DNA of 64,000 nucleotides, taken from positions 96,642-160,641 of the forward strand of contig NZ_PFGL01000044.1 of assembly GCF_002783505.1 (NCBI RefSeq), written 5' to 3'. Source of the stretch: Shewanella sp. CG12_big_fil_rev_8_21_14_0_65_47_15 (GTDB lineage Bacteria > Pseudomonadota > Gammaproteobacteria > Enterobacterales > Shewanellaceae). The notes below the pieces were generated by a model. It did not search any database and had not been told where the DNA came from. It saw nothing but the letters and a program-made list of their open reading frames with translations. Below are positions 26,206 to 36,768 of the stretch, piece after piece. The translations under genes were made by a program, and so were the position numbers. Position 1 is the stretch's first letter. The number at the start of each line of letters is the position of its first letter.

Positions 26206-27678
26206 ATGGGCAAAACAACATCAGGCGCCAAAGCTTGTGACTTCGTACTCTTTGGTACTAAAGGCGACTTGGCACGACGCAAGTTGTTACCTTCTTTATA
26301 CCAGTTAGATAAGGCTGAACTTCTCGATAAAGATACGAAAGTGATCGGGGTCGCAAAAGATGAGTTTAGTCAAGATGAATTTAGAGAATTAGTCATTCTT
26401 GCGTTAAACACCTTCGTCAAAGAACCCCTTTGCGAAGCAACACTCCAACGCTTCCTGTCCCGCTGCTACTATATAGGCACTAACTTTACCGATTCGGTTG
26501 GCTACAGTGCCTTCCATGATTTGCTCAAACCAGAAGAGCGAGTGATGGTCAGCTACTTTGCGACACCCCCCGCTATTTTTGGGGATATCTGCCGCTGTTT
26601 ACATGAACAAAACCTTATCCACAGCGATTCTCGCGTGGTACTCGAAAAACCCATCGGCTCCGATTTAGCATCCTCCCACGTTATCAATGATCAAGTTTCC
26701 GCCTATTTTAAAGAACGTCAGGTTTACCGTATCGACCATTATTTAGGTAAAGAAACCGTCCAAAACTTGATTGCGCTGCGTTTTGCCAACTCTTTGTTCG
26801 CTTCTAAGTGGGATAACCGCACGATCGACCATGTCCAGATCACAGTAGCTGAAGAAGTCGGGATCGAGGGACGTTGGGGTTATTTCGATAAAGCGGGTCA
26901 AATGCGTGACATGATCCAGAACCATTTGCTGCAAGTGCTGACACTGGTTGCCATGGATCCACCGGTGAACTTAGACGCCGACAGTATCCGTGATGAAAAG
27001 GTAAAAGTGCTTAAGTCACTGCGCCCCATCAATGCCGACAATGTGTATGAAAATACCGTACGCGGTCAGTATAGCGCCGGTTTCTTAAAGGGCAGTCCAG
27101 TTCCTGGCTATTTAGAGGAAGAGGGCGCAAATCTACAGTCTCACACTGAGACCTTTGTGGCGCTGCGGGTCGATATCGACAATTGGCGCTGGGCTGGAGT
27201 GCCTTTCTATTTGCGTAGCGGCAAACGCATGCCGTTTAAGAGTTCTGAAATTGTGGTGTATTTTAAAAATCCACCCCATAACCTGTATCGCTCAAGCTAC
27301 CGTAATCTGCCACCGAACAAGCTGACTATTCGTCTGCAGCCCCATGAAGGGGTTGAGATCCAGATGATGAACAAGGTGCCAGGGCTAGAGCAGAAGCAGC
27401 GTTTACAAACCACTAAACTCGATTTGAGCTTCTCGGATACCTTTAAAAACGAACGTATTGCCGATGCCTATGAGCGTCTATTACTCGAAGCTATGCTCGG
27501 TAATCAAGCCCTGTTTGTGCGCCGCGATGAAGTGGAGCAGGCATGGACTTGGGTCGATGGCATTATCCAATCCTGGGAACAAAGTAACGAAAAACCAAAA
27601 CCTTATCCTGCGGGTACTTGGGGGCCGGTGGCATCGGTTGCCTTGATCACCAAAGATGGTCGTTCGTGGGATGAATAG
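26206..27678 (+). CDS. zwf: Zwf, glucose-6-phosphate 1-dehydrogenase
   Basis: Oxidises glucose 6-phosphate to 6-phosphogluconolactone with NADP, entry to the pentose-phosphate and Entner-Doudoroff routes. 490 residues. N-terminal nucleotide-binding FGTKGDLARRKLLPSLY and the active-site RIDHYLGKE near residue 178. Ribosome binding site AAGGAG at about 26191 fits ATG 26206; the preceding frame from 26111 is not coding. First gene of a tight operon, 9 bases before pgl. Confidence 0.97.
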   Translation: MGKTTSGAKACDFVLFGTKGDLARRKLLPSLYQLDKAELLDKDTKVIGVAKDEFSQDEFRELVILALNTFVKEPLCEATLQRFLSRCYYIGTNFTDSVGYSAFHDLLKPEERVMVSYFATPPAIFGDICRCLHEQNLIHSDSRVVLEKPIGSDLASSHVINDQVSAYFKERQVYRIDHYLGKETVQNLIALRFANSLFASKWDNRTIDHVQITVAEEVGIEGRWGYFDKAGQMRDMIQNHLLQVLTLVAMDPPVNLDADSIRDEKVKVLKSLRPINADNVYENTVRGQYSAGFLKGSPVPGYLEEEGANLQSHTETFVALRVDIDNWRWAGVPFYLRSGKRMPFKSSEIVVYFKNPPHNLYRSSYRNLPPNKLTIRLQPHEGVEIQMMNKVPGLEQKQRLQTTKLDLSFSDTFKNERIADAYERLLLEAMLGNQALFVRRDEVEQAWTWVDGIIQSWEQSNEKPKPYPAGTWGPVASVALITKDGRSWDE

Positions 27679-27687
27679 GGGGCTTCG

Positions 27688-28386
27688 ATGATAAAAGAAA
27701 CCGTATTTAAATCTTTCGATACCCCAGCGGCGCTTGAGCTACAGCTGGCGAATAAAATTGCCAGTCAGTTACAGGAAGCCGTCGATGTCCGCGGTAAAGC
27801 GAGCCTAGTGGTTTCCGGTGGTTCGACACCGCTTAAGTTATTCGAATTACTCAGTATGCAATCGATTGACTGGAGCGATGTTTATATCACACTTGCCGAT
27901 GAGCGTTGGGTGGATGTGGAAGACAGTGCGTCTAACGAGCGTTTAGTGCGCGAGCATCTGCTGCAACATCGAGCGGCTAATGCCAAGTTTCGCGGACTAA
28001 AGAATATGTTTTCTACCGCAGAAGCGGGCGCCGATATGGCAGCCGAGTCTCTGTCTAATTTCCCACGTCCCTTCGATGTGGTGGTGCTAGGCATGGGAAA
28101 TGATGGCCATACCTGTTCATGGTTTCCCTGCAGTGCGGAGCTAAACGAAGCGTTATCGACGCAGGCGCTGTGTGTGGCAACTCACCCGACAACGGCTCCC
28201 CATGGCAGGATCACCTTGTCCAAAAGTGCGATCCTTAATAGCAGGCAAATTTATCTGCATTTGGTCGGGGAACAGAAATTATCCGTATATCGTCAAGCCT
28301 TAGAAAATGATGATGTTAATGCTATGCCTATCAGAGCCGTATTAGCGCAGCGTAAAACGCCCGTTGATGTGTTCTGGAGCGCTTAA
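27688..28386 (+). CDS. pgl: Pgl, 6-phosphogluconolactonase
   Basis: DevB/SOL-type lactonase, 232 residues, hydrolysing 6-phosphogluconolactone to 6-phosphogluconate. Motifs: VVSGGSTPLKLFELL, the TLADERWV block, and VVLGMGNDGHTCSWFP. The usual family motif has GHTASLFP, so the Cys-Ser-Trp variation is a small local difference. Second gene of zwf-pgl-edd-eda. Confidence 0.95.
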   Translation: MIKETVFKSFDTPAALELQLANKIASQLQEAVDVRGKASLVVSGGSTPLKLFELLSMQSIDWSDVYITLADERWVDVEDSASNERLVREHLLQHRAANAKFRGLKNMFSTAEAGADMAAESLSNFPRPFDVVVLGMGNDGHTCSWFPCSAELNEALSTQALCVATHPTTAPHGRITLSKSAILNSRQIYLHLVGEQKLSVYRQALENDDVNAMPIRAVLAQRKTPVDVFWSA

Positions 28387-28395
28387 GGAGTCACA

Positions 28396-30237
28396 ATGCA
28401 CTCAGTAATCATGCACTCAGTAGTTCAAGCCGTTACCGACAGAATTATTACCCGTAGCAAAGCGTCACGCGCAGCTTATCTTGCCGCATTGAACGATGCC
28501 CGTAACCATGGTGTACACCGCAGCTCCTTAAGTTGCGGTAACTTAGCCCATGGTTTTGCCGCCTGTAACCCAGACGATAAAAATGCATTGCGTCAGCTGA
28601 ATAAGGCGAATATCGGCATAGTCACGGCATTTAACGATATGTTATCTGCACATCAACCCTATGAAAACTATCCTGAACTGCTGAAAAAAGCCTGTCAGGA
28701 AGTCGGCAGTGTCGCGCAGGTAGCGGGCGGTGTTCCGGCCATGTGTGACGGTGTGACTCAAGGTCAGCCCGGCATGGAGTTAAGCCTACTGAGCCGCGAA
28801 GTCATTGCCATGGCAACGGCGGTGGGGCTATCCCACAATATGTTTGATGGTGCCTTACTGCTCGGCATTTGCGATAAAATCGTACCTGGCTTGCTTATCG
28901 GGGCGCTTAGCTTTGGTCACTTACCTATGTTGTTTGTGCCCGCTGGTCCGATGAAATCCGGTATTCCTAATAAGGAAAAAGCCCGCATTCGCCAGCAATT
29001 TGCCCAAGGTAAAGTGGACAGAGCCCAATTACTGGAAGCTGAAGCCCAGTCTTACCACAGTGCGGGGACTTGTACCTTCTACGGTACCGCCAACTCGAAT
29101 CAGCTGATGCTTGAAGTGATGGGCCTGCAGTTACCTGGCTCATCCTTTGTGAATCCAGACGACCCACTGCGTGAAGCCTTAAACAAAATGGCGGCCAAAC
29201 AGGTTTGTCGTTTAACCGAAATGGGCACTCAATACAGCCCCATTGGTGAAATTGTTAATGAGAAATCCGTCGTCAATGGCATAGTGGCGCTGTTGGCTAC
29301 GGGTGGTTCGACCAACCTGACTATGCATATTGTCGCTGCGGCCCGGGCTGCTGGCATAATCGTGAACTGGGATGATTTTTCCGAATTATCCGATGCGGTG
29401 CCATTGCTGGCCCGCGTGTATCCAAATGGCCATGCGGATATTAACCACTTCCATGCGGCTGGCGGTATGGCTTTCCTTATCAAGGAATTACTCGATGCGG
29501 GATTACTGCACCAAGATGTGAATACTGTGGCGGGCTTTGGCCTTCACCGTTACACCCAGGAGCCAAAACTGCTCGATGGGGAACTGCGTTGGGTCGATGG
29601 GCCAACCGTGAGTTTAGATGCCGAAGTATTAACCTCGGTCGCATCACCTTTCCAAAATAACGGTGGTTTAAAACTGCTGAAGGGTAACCTTGGCCGCGCC
29701 GTAATTAAAGTGTCTGCCGTTCAAGCCCAGCACAGGGTGGTGGAAGCGCCAGCGGTCGTGATTGACGATCAAAACAAACTCGATGCGTTATTTAAAGCCG
29801 GCGCTTTAGACAGGGACTGTGTGGTGGTGGTGAAAGGACAAGGCCCAAAAGCCAATGGCATGCCCGAGCTGCATAAGCTCACGCCACTCTTGGGCTCGCT
29901 GCAGGACAAGGGCTTTAAAGTGGCACTGATGACCGACGGTCGTATGTCTGGCGCGTCGGGCAAAGTGCCTGCCGCCATTCACTTGACGCCAGAAGCCCTC
30001 GATGGCGGCTTAATTGCCAAAGTCCAAGATGGTGACTTGATCCGTGTCGATGCGCTCACCGGTGAACTAAGTCTACTGGTGTCCGAGGCTGAACTGGCTG
30101 CAAGAGCCGTTGGCGAAGTCAATTTACATCGTTCACGTTATGGCATGGGGCGTGAGTTATTTAGCGCACTGCGTGCAAACTTGAGCAGTCCTGAAACGGG
30201 TGCGCGCTGTACTAACGCCATCGATGAACTTTATTAA
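28396..30237 (+). CDS. edd: Edd, phosphogluconate dehydratase
   Basis: Iron-sulfur dehydratase making 2-keto-3-deoxy-6-phosphogluconate (KDPG), the HexR ligand. 613 residues, IlvD/Edd family: [45 protein letters not shown], and [16 protein letters not shown] near the C-terminus. AAGGAG directly before the first ATG (28396) supports that start, although a second ATG lies six codons on. KDPG made here is cut by the next gene, eda. Confidence 0.97.
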   Translation: MHSVIMHSVVQAVTDRIITRSKASRAAYLAALNDARNHGVHRSSLSCGNLAHGFAACNPDDKNALRQLNKANIGIVTAFNDMLSAHQPYENYPELLKKACQEVGSVAQVAGGVPAMCDGVTQGQPGMELSLLSREVIAMATAVGLSHNMFDGALLLGICDKIVPGLLIGALSFGHLPMLFVPAGPMKSGIPNKEKARIRQQFAQGKVDRAQLLEAEAQSYHSAGTCTFYGTANSNQLMLEVMGLQLPGSSFVNPDDPLREALNKMAAKQVCRLTEMGTQYSPIGEIVNEKSVVNGIVALLATGGSTNLTMHIVAAARAAGIIVNWDDFSELSDAVPLLARVYPNGHADINHFHAAGGMAFLIKELLDAGLLHQDVNTVAGFGLHRYTQEPKLLDGELRWVDGPTVSLDAEVLTSVASPFQNNGGLKLLKGNLGRAVIKVSAVQAQHRVVEAPAVVIDDQNKLDALFKAGALDRDCVVVVKGQGPKANGMPELHKLTPLLGSLQDKGFKVALMTDGRMSGASGKVPAAIHLTPEALDGGLIAKVQDGDLIRVDALTGELSLLVSEAELAARAVGEVNLHRSRYGMGRELFSALRANLSSPETGARCTNAIDELY

Positions 30238-30257
30238 TACTAAGGAAGAATAACGCA

Positions 30258-30899
30258 ATGCTTGAGAATAACTGGTCATTACAACCGCAAGATATTTTTA
30301 AACGCAGCCCTATTGTTCCTGTGATGGTGATTAACAAAATAGAGCATGCGGTGCCCCTCGCTAAAGCACTGGTTGCCGGTGGGATCAGTGTGTTAGAAGT
30401 CACTTTACGCACCCCATGCGCCCTTGAAGCCATCACTAAAATTGCGAAGGAAGTGCCAGAAGCCCTAGTCGGCGCGGGAACCATTTTAAACGAGGCCCAA
30501 CTCGATCAAGCGATTGCCGCTGGTGCACAGTTTATTATCACACCGGGTGCTACGGTTGAACTGTTGAAAGCGGGTATGCAGGGGCCCGTCCCCTTGATCC
30601 CTGGCGTTGCCAGTATTTCTGAGGTGATGGCGGGGATGGCGCTCGGTTACACTCACTTTAAATTTTTCCCGGCCGAAGCCTCGGGCGGAGTGGATGCACT
30701 GAAAGCCTTCTCGGGCCCGCTAGCAGATATTCGCTTCTGCCCAACGGGTGGCATTACCCCAAGCAGCTATAAAGATTATCTAGCCCTGAAAAATGTCGAT
30801 TGTATTGGTGGTAGCTGGATTGCGCCAACGGATGCAATGGAGCAGGGTGATTGGGATCGTATCACTCAGCTTTGTAAGGATGCCATCGGCGCTTTATAA
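30258..30899 (+). CDS. eda: Eda, KDPG/KHG aldolase
   Basis: Class I aldolase that splits KDPG into pyruvate and glyceraldehyde 3-phosphate, 213 residues. Family marks are [15 protein letters not shown] (catalytic Glu), GAGTI, TPGAT and the Schiff-base lysine in [11 protein letters not shown] near residue 135. Last gene of the operon; a strong terminator follows. GAPDH for its triose product is encoded twice at 51.8-55.6 kb. Confidence 0.97.
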   Translation: MLENNWSLQPQDIFKRSPIVPVMVINKIEHAVPLAKALVAGGISVLEVTLRTPCALEAITKIAKEVPEALVGAGTILNEAQLDQAIAAGAQFIITPGATVELLKAGMQGPVPLIPGVASISEVMAGMALGYTHFKFFPAEASGGVDALKAFSGPLADIRFCPTGGITPSSYKDYLALKNVDCIGGSWIAPTDAMEQGDWDRITQLCKDAIGAL

Positions 30900-30923
30900 A
30901 CGAGTTTAATGTTGCGATAAAAT

Positions 30924-30949
30924 AAAAAACCACCGCAAGGTGGTTTTTT
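30924..30949. terminator. Bidirectional terminator after eda
   Basis: AAAAAACCACCGCAAGGTGGTTTTTT region: arms AACCACC/GGTGGTT, loop GCAA. Its arms are nearly the same as in the fadE/pykA terminator. Confidence 0.92.
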
Positions 30950-31033
30950 GCCTTTCATCTTTCCATTTTGGTAAAGAAGCTAATTCTAGAGAAAGTCTAG
31001 CTTTGATAAAAAGTAAGGCAGCAATATCCTAGC

Positions 31034-32383
31034 CTACATTTCCTTACTCAATTCAATATTCGAGCCCGCTTTAGGGCTAAATAGCTGCTGATATAGTCGC
31101 CCTGCAAATTCATCCGTCATCCCCGAAATATAGTCGGCCAACACTCTGTGACTATTCAGGCCCTGCTGTTCGCTCTCGCGCCAGCGCTCTTGGGTGTTCA
31201 ACGGCAATAAACGTTCGGGATCGGAAGCAAAAGCTTCAAATAATCCCATCACAATCTGTTGGCCCTTATATTCGAGCATTTGCATTTCTGGCTTACGAAT
31301 TACATATTTATACACCAATTGCTTAAGCACATTGAGTGCAATGGCAAATTCGGGTTCAAGGTTGGCATTAAAGCGTAGCAAAGGTTCTTCAAAGTCCAGA
31401 TCTTCGGTAATGATAATGGCCGTAACAAAACCATTGACCAGTGTGCCTATGGCATCTTTGCGCTGATGATGCTCATGGGAGAACAGTTTATTACCAATAT
31501 CGGCTAACTCCTGCCTAATCCAAGCATCATTACTGTGGGTGAGTGCGGGGGCGACATCCTGTTGCCATTGGGATGATGTGACTATGCCCATAACGATGGC
31601 ATCTTCAAGATCATGCACCGCATAGGCGATATCGTCCGCCAATTCCATAATTGAGCAGTCGAAGGATTTAAACTGGGTTCTCAGGTGAGGATAGTGGTGC
31701 AGAGCCGGGTGAGAGCTTTGCTGGGCCGAAGTAAAACGCGCTCTATCCGACTCCGATAAGGGTTCAAGCACCCAGGCAAAAATGTCATTATCGTCGTCAA
31801 ATATGCCCTTAACGGGTGGCCATTGTGAGGGTTTAAGCTGTCTGTGGCTGGTGATCTCCGTATGCTCACATGGGATAAATAGCTGTGAGTGCGGCGCGGG
31901 GTACTTCAAAATCCCCAGCATAGTGCGACGGCAAAGATTCATTCCAAAATCTAAGGTGTAGGGCTCAAGCTTAGATAAAATGCGAAAGGTTTGGCCATTG
32001 CCCTCGAAGCCGCCATGGTCGCGCATCATGTAATTCAACGCTACTTCACCACCGTGGCCGAAGGGTGGGTGGCCAATATCGTGGGCAAGGCATAAGGATT
32101 CCAGCAGGCTCATGGAATCTAATAAGCGCTTATGCTCTGGATATTTACGGATTAACTGGGCGGCGATCCCCGTGCCAATTTGCGAAACTTCGAGTGAATG
32201 GGTTAACCGCGTGCGATAGAAGTCATTCATGCCAACGCCGAGCACTTGAGTTTTCGCCTGCAGGCGACGAAAGGCGGCGGAGTGGAGGATACGCGCCCTG
32301 TCTCTTTGGTAAGGACTGCGGTGATCGTTGCGTCGTTGTTTATCTTCACCATGGCGACGCTCTTGCCAAACATTTGAAGTCAT
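31034..32383 (-). CDS. Deoxyguanosinetriphosphate triphosphohydrolase-like protein (HD domain)
   Basis: 449 residues. dGTPase-family HD phosphohydrolase: N-terminal [32 protein letters not shown] (first metal His), [13 protein letters not shown] (HD pair) and later [17 protein letters not shown]. Members remove triphosphate from dNTPs; the length is nearer the shorter dGTPase-like type 2 group than E. coli Dgt (505). It lies 25 bases downstream of yfbR, another deoxynucleotide hydrolase, so the two form a nucleotide-pool pair. Confidence 0.9.
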   Translation of the reverse strand: MTSNVWQERRHGEDKQRRNDHRSPYQRDRARILHSAAFRRLQAKTQVLGVGMNDFYRTRLTHSLEVSQIGTGIAAQLIRKYPEHKRLLDSMSLLESLCLAHDIGHPPFGHGGEVALNYMMRDHGGFEGNGQTFRILSKLEPYTLDFGMNLCRRTMLGILKYPAPHSQLFIPCEHTEITSHRQLKPSQWPPVKGIFDDDNDIFAWVLEPLSESDRARFTSAQQSSHPALHHYPHLRTQFKSFDCSIMELADDIAYAVHDLEDAIVMGIVTSSQWQQDVAPALTHSNDAWIRQELADIGNKLFSHEHHQRKDAIGTLVNGFVTAIIITEDLDFEEPLLRFNANLEPEFAIALNVLKQLVYKYVIRKPEMQMLEYKGQQIVMGLFEAFASDPERLLPLNTQERWRESEQQGLNSHRVLADYISGMTDEFAGRLYQQLFSPKAGSNIELSKEM

Positions 32384-32408
32384 AGGTATTCCTAACGGCT
32401 GTAGAACA

Positions 32409-32996
32409 TCAAAGCATCTTGTTTATTTCGTCCAAATTCAGGGTAAAACTCGGGACAAAACAATCCATAAAGTATTTCACCGCGGGATCGGCATTGGCAG
32501 CGAGCATGGCCTCTAGGCGTTTACGGGCGGTATTAAACTCAGTATTACCGGCGCGATTTTCCTCTAGGCATTTAAGGTAAGCACATAAGGTATCGGCGGA
32601 TTTCACTATGGTCTTGTAAACGGGATCGGCGTAATCACTGATAAACAGGCTACGATAATCCTCTTTAAACTCATCGGGCACCATATCCAGCATGCGCTGC
32701 TCGGCAATGGCCTCGATTTTTTTATACTCGGCTTCGATTTCTCTATTGAAGTATTTCACCGGTGTCGGTAAATCCCCCGTGAGTATTTCACTGGCATCAT
32801 GGAAAATGGCCAGACTCGTGGCCTGATGGGGATCGAGCCTAGTGCCGAACTTTTTATTGCTGATGATGACGAGCGCATGGGCCACCATGGCAACCTGCAA
32901 TGAATGTTCTTGTACATTCTCAGGACGCACATTGTACATCAAGGGCCAGCGTTGAATGAGTTTCATCCGAGCTAAATGGGCAAATAGGTGGCTCAT
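32409..32996 (-). CDS. yfbR: YfbR, 5'-deoxynucleotidase
   Basis: 195 residues. HD-domain enzyme that dephosphorylates deoxyribonucleoside 5'-monophosphates. Motifs: [22 protein letters not shown] (metal His) and [19 protein letters not shown] (HD and substrate loop), then [28 protein letters not shown]. coli also has yfbR next to the alaA homologue yfbQ, the same neighbours as here. AAGGAT precedes ATG 32996. Confidence 0.95.
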   Translation of the reverse strand: MSHLFAHLARMKLIQRWPLMYNVRPENVQEHSLQVAMVAHALVIISNKKFGTRLDPHQATSLAIFHDASEILTGDLPTPVKYFNREIEAEYKKIEAIAEQRMLDMVPDEFKEDYRSLFISDYADPVYKTIVKSADTLCAYLKCLEENRAGNTEFNTARKRLEAMLAANADPAVKYFMDCFVPSFTLNLDEINKML

Positions 32997-33155
32997 AGTG
33001 ATCCTTCTATCGAACTAACTGGGTAACGCAATGATCTGCAACGGAAATAGCTTAAATCTATTAGGGCAGATTTAACGTTAATATTGACTTAGACTATCAC
33101 AGCCGCGAGTGACAAGTGAGCGAAAATCCTAGGGATTTTATGAAAATGTAAAAAT

Positions 33156-33180
33156 AAAGCGATCTCGAGGATCGCTTTAC
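33156..33180 (-). terminator. Terminator after alaA
   Basis: Arms AAAGCGATC and GATCGCTTT around CTCGA, followed on the minus strand by ATTTTTAC. Confidence 0.85.
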
Positions 33181-33205
33181 AGACCAACAGTTAGCTTATC
33201 CCTGA

Positions 33206-34420
33206 CTATTGTCGATAGGTTTCAAGGAAAACCCCAAACTCGGTCAGTGCTTTAGTGAGATCTTCCTTATAGGGTAAGAATACGACCCGCAAATGATCGG
33301 GCTCAGGCCAGTTAAAGGCGGTACCTTGAACGAGCAAGATTTTCTTTTCCCTCAAGAGATCGAGCACTAAACGCTCATCATCCCGCAAATTAAATTTCTT
33401 CATATCCAATTTAGGGAAAGCATAGAGTGCACCCTTAGGTTTTTTCACGCTCACGCCTGGAATTTGGTTGAGCAACTCATAACAGGCATCCCTTTGAACC
33501 GTCAGCCGTCCACTTGGCAGGATCAGTTCATTAATGCTCTGATAACCTCCTAGGGCCGTTTGGATCGCATGCTGGTTTGGCACATTGGCACAAAGACGCA
33601 TAGAGGACAGCATTTCTAAGCCTTCGATGTAACTTTTAGCAGCCTTAAGATTGCCAGATAACATCATCCAACCGACACGAAAGCCTGCCGCGCGGTAGGC
33701 TTTCGATAACCCATTAAAGGTCACGGTTAAAATATCGTCGGAAAGGCTGGCCGCCGGAATATGCTTAGCCTCGTCATATAAAATTTTGTCGTAAATTTCA
33801 TCGGCAAATAGGATTAGGCTGTGCTCGCGGCAAAGTTCGACCACTTGCAGCAGTAATTCTCTGCTGTATACCGCTCCCGTTGGATTGTTCGGGTTGATCA
33901 GCACTATGCCGCGAGTACGTGATGAAATTTTGCTTTTAATGTCGTCAAGATCGGGAAACCAATCCGCATCTTCATCACAGCGATAGTGCACGGCTTTGCC
34001 GCCCGCAAGGTTGGCCGCCGCCGTCCACAGGGGATAATCGGGTGAGGGGATTAAGATCTCATCATCGGTATTGAGTAAACCTTGCATGGCCATCACGATA
34101 AGCTCGGACACACCATTACCAATATAGATATCTTCAATATCCACCCCAAAAATCCCTTGGGCTTGATAATGCTGCACTATGGCCTTACGGGCAGAGAATA
34201 ATCCTTTCGACTCACAGTACCCTTGAGCACTGGGCAAATTGAGGATCACATCACGGACAATTTCTTCCGGCGCTTCGAAACCGAAGGGCGCCGGATTACC
34301 AATATTCAGTTTGAGGATCCGGTGCCCCTCGTCCTCTAAACGTCTGGCTTCCTTATGTACTGGGCCGCGGATGTCATAGCAAACAGTATCCAGCTTATTG
34401 GATTTGATGATAGGGCGCAT
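33206..34420 (-). CDS. alaA: AlaA, glutamate-pyruvate (alanine) aminotransferase
   Basis: PLP-dependent fold-type I aminotransferase making alanine from pyruvate and glutamate. 404 residues, closely similar along its length to E. coli AlaA (YfbQ): KLDTVCYDIRGPV, KLNIGNPAPFGFEAPEE, YIGNGVSELIVMAMQ, INPNNPTGAVYS, and the PLP lysine in NGLSKAYRAAGFRVGWM near residue 240. GAGGTG precedes ATG 34420. Own transcription unit. Confidence 0.95.
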   Translation of the reverse strand: MRPIIKSNKLDTVCYDIRGPVHKEARRLEDEGHRILKLNIGNPAPFGFEAPEEIVRDVILNLPSAQGYCESKGLFSARKAIVQHYQAQGIFGVDIEDIYIGNGVSELIVMAMQGLLNTDDEILIPSPDYPLWTAAANLAGGKAVHYRCDEDADWFPDLDDIKSKISSRTRGIVLINPNNPTGAVYSRELLLQVVELCREHSLILFADEIYDKILYDEAKHIPAASLSDDILTVTFNGLSKAYRAAGFRVGWMMLSGNLKAAKSYIEGLEMLSSMRLCANVPNQHAIQTALGGYQSINELILPSGRLTVQRDACYELLNQIPGVSVKKPKGALYAFPKLDMKKFNLRDDERLVLDLLREKKILLVQGTAFNWPEPDHLRVVFLPYKEDLTKALTEFGVFLETYRQ

Positions 34421-35105
34421 TTACACCTCGAAACATGCAGTTAATTTAGGCTTAAGTTAGCGCACCATAACGAAATTTTATCGGTTAAGGAAGAGGCCTA
34501 AAGCACAGATAGTCACTTTTTTTTCATAAAATGGGTTAGTTAAATATGCTTTAACCGTCAATTAATGAAATGCATACAAGTTTTAAATTCTAAATATTAT
34601 TCGATACTTGGTTTAAATGACTGTTGCAATTGCTGTCACAGGGTGGATTGAAGCACTGAAATAGTGCTTGAGTAAAGTTGTTGAGCAGATGGGTCTTACT
34701 TACTGATTTTATTTAACACTTTTTTAATAAATAGGGATAATGCTATGTTTAAGCCAATATTGATAATTAGGCAAATTAACTGAATGCTTATTAAGCATCT
34801 CCTCCCAAGTAACTTTTTGGTTTATTCTAATTAAAATTCTTTTATATCATAATGTTATTCTTTAATTTGGATGGAAGGGTAAAATTATTTTTACTTAGAA
34901 TAAATTTATAGTTGACTCAATATTCGATGCGCTTTATTTTCTGCGCGATGTTTTTGGCAAGGCACCTCAGATAGCAAGCTTTTAGCGGGTTTTATCAGCA
35001 GGGTCATCATGAAACAGCTGTGTTGGCGTTCTGTATCGAGGTGATTTCAGACGCTGTTCTAAAAACTTTTGCCTTTTAGGCGACTTATTTAGAGGACCTA
35101 AGTGC
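34421..35105. other. AT-rich 685-base intergenic region between alaA and the NhaC-family gene
   Basis: Very AT-rich and without a convincing gene. Contains a candidate promoter (34912-34940) and a leader of about 160 bases for the transporter gene; in that leader CACCTC (about 34965) and GAGGTG (about 35038) could form a long-range stem. I do not see the conserved cores of the lysine riboswitch or of the nhaA-I or DUF1646 motifs, but cannot rule out a divergent one by eye. Confidence 0.5.
34912..34940 (+). promoter_or_regulatory. Candidate promoter of the NhaC-family transporter
   Basis: -35 TTGACT (34912-34917), 17-base spacer, -10 TATTTT (34935-34940), about 165 bases before the start codon. 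Confidence 0.5.
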
Positions 35106-36488
35106 ATGTCTGAACCGACAGCGTTAAGTCTTATTCCACCTTTGGTGGTGTTGGTGCTAGCTATTTGGTTACGCCGTCCCATTCTGTCCCTTATTATCGG
35201 TGCGGTAATCGGTTTTCTGTTACTCGATCCTGTTCAAGTGTTAAATAATTTCGCCAGTGTCTCCTTAAAAGTCATGGCCGATGAAACCATTGGTTGGTTG
35301 ATTTTAGTCTGTGGCTGTTTTGGTGCCTTAATCGCGCTGTTAGTGCGTACTGGTGGCGCGCTGGCGTTTGGCCGTAATGCATTAAAATTTGCTAACGGGC
35401 CCAGATCCTCCCTGTTTATGACCTTTATCCTCGGCATTGTGATTTTTATCGATGATTATCTCAATGCGCTGACCGTGGGTGAAACCATGAAGCGTGTCAC
35501 GGATAAGTTTAAGGTGTCCCGTGAAATGCTCGCCTATGTTGTCGATTCGACGGCGGCCCCTGTGTGTGTGTTAGTGCCTCTATCGACCTGGGCGGTATTC
35601 TTTGGTGGCTTGTTGGTCGATAACGGTGTGGCTGCGGAAGGCCAGGGCATTAGCGTCTATATGCAGGCCATCCCTTACATGCTATACGCTTGGCTTGCGG
35701 TGATGATGGTGTTACTGGTGGTGTTAGGCATAGTACCTGCCATTGGCCCAATGAAAACGGCGCAGCTGCGTGCCGCTCAAGGCGAACCCGCACAGGCACA
35801 GGTGGATTTTGACCAAGTGCAGACCTCCGATGAATATGCGGTGAAAGCGATTGAAGAAGAATTTAAGCATGCCGACAATCAGGGCAAATTGCATAACTTC
35901 CTCGTGCCAATCCTGCTGCTTGTTGCCTTTACCGTGTATTTCGATATTGATGTGTGGAAGGGACTATTAGCGACTCTAGTGATCACATTGCCTTACTATG
36001 CGGTGCAGCGTTTGATGCCATTATCCGAGATGATGGATCAAATGATCGATGGCTTTAAGAGCATGCTACCCGCCATTGGAACTGTGATTGCGGCGTTCGT
36101 CTTTAAAGACGTGTGCGATCAGTTATTGCTGCCGCAGTACGTGATTGAATCCTTAAGCCCCTTTATGACGCCTAAGTTGCTACCTGCAGTCGTGTTTTTA
36201 TCCATGGCGATCCTCGCATTTGCGACGGGGTCGAGCTGGGGGATTTTTGCGGTGACTATTCCAATCGTGATGCCATTAGCGCAATCGGTTGGGGCGGATA
36301 TCCCGTTAGTGATAGGGGCATTATTATCGGCATCATCCTTTGGTAGCCAAGCATGCTTCTACTCTGACTCAACCGTATTGGCGGCACAGGGCTCAGGTTG
36401 TAATTTAGTGAGCCATGCGGTGACTCAGTTGCCCTATGCGCTGATCGCCGCTGTACTGGCGTTTATCGGCTTTATTGTGATTGCGTAA
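35106..36488 (+). CDS. NhaC-family Na+/H+ antiporter-like transporter
   Basis: 460 residues, about 11-12 membrane helices. NhaC-superfamily marks: ILGIVIFIDDYLNALTVGETMKRVTDK, the SREMLAYVVDSTAAPVCVLVPLSTWAVF block, and FATGSSWGIFAVTIPIVMPLA with SSFGSQACFYSDSTVLAAQGSG near the end. The family exchanges sodium for protons or organic substrates, and some members carry amino acids; the substrate cannot be set from sequence. AGAGGA precedes ATG 35106. The next gene, a PuuA-like enzyme, is separately promoted, so polyamine transport is only a guess. Confidence 0.85.
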   Translation: MSEPTALSLIPPLVVLVLAIWLRRPILSLIIGAVIGFLLLDPVQVLNNFASVSLKVMADETIGWLILVCGCFGALIALLVRTGGALAFGRNALKFANGPRSSLFMTFILGIVIFIDDYLNALTVGETMKRVTDKFKVSREMLAYVVDSTAAPVCVLVPLSTWAVFFGGLLVDNGVAAEGQGISVYMQAIPYMLYAWLAVMMVLLVVLGIVPAIGPMKTAQLRAAQGEPAQAQVDFDQVQTSDEYAVKAIEEEFKHADNQGKLHNFLVPILLLVAFTVYFDIDVWKGLLATLVITLPYYAVQRLMPLSEMMDQMIDGFKSMLPAIGTVIAAFVFKDVCDQLLLPQYVIESLSPFMTPKLLPAVVFLSMAILAFATGSSWGIFAVTIPIVMPLAQSVGADIPLVIGALLSASSFGSQACFYSDSTVLAAQGSGCNLVSHAVTQLPYALIAAVLAFIGFIVIA

Positions 36489-36509
36489 ATACTTTCAGGT
36501 TTAGAATCA

Positions 36510-36535
36510 GAAACCAGCTGCGGCTGGTTTTTTTA
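36510..36535 (+). terminator. Terminator after the NhaC-family gene
   Basis: AAACCAGC and GCTGGTTT arms around TGCG-like loop, then a T run. Confidence 0.88.
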
Positions 36536-36639
36536 TGTCTGCCGTAATTTGGTTCAACGCTTAAAATGGGTAAAAGGTGAGTAGCTAGGCTTGAACTAGG
36601 ATAAAGGCGATTATAGGCATTGCAGACTGGATGCTGTTA

Positions 36640-36681
36640 TTGTCAAATTATATTTTACGATTTTGTCATTTATATTTTACG
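36640..36681 (+). promoter_or_regulatory. Two tandem PuuR-like operator repeats upstream of puuA
   Basis: TTGTCAAATTATATTTTACG (36640-36659) and TTGTCATTTATATTTTACG (36663-36681) are direct repeats with a 23-base period. The second matches the reverse complement of the asymmetric PuuR site (AAAATATAATGAACA, from memory) at 12 of 15 positions. They lie about 90-130 bases before the puuA start. Confidence 0.5.
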
Positions 36682-36768
36682 TTTTTTATCTTCACTATAT
36701 AGCTTTTTAACTGCAAGCCTGATTATACTTTCGCTCCTTCATGGTGTTATTTTCAACATTAGTGGCTA

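Noticed and set aside
28396..28414. Alternative start of edd at the second ATG
   Set aside because: AAGGAG is at the proper distance only for the first ATG (28396).
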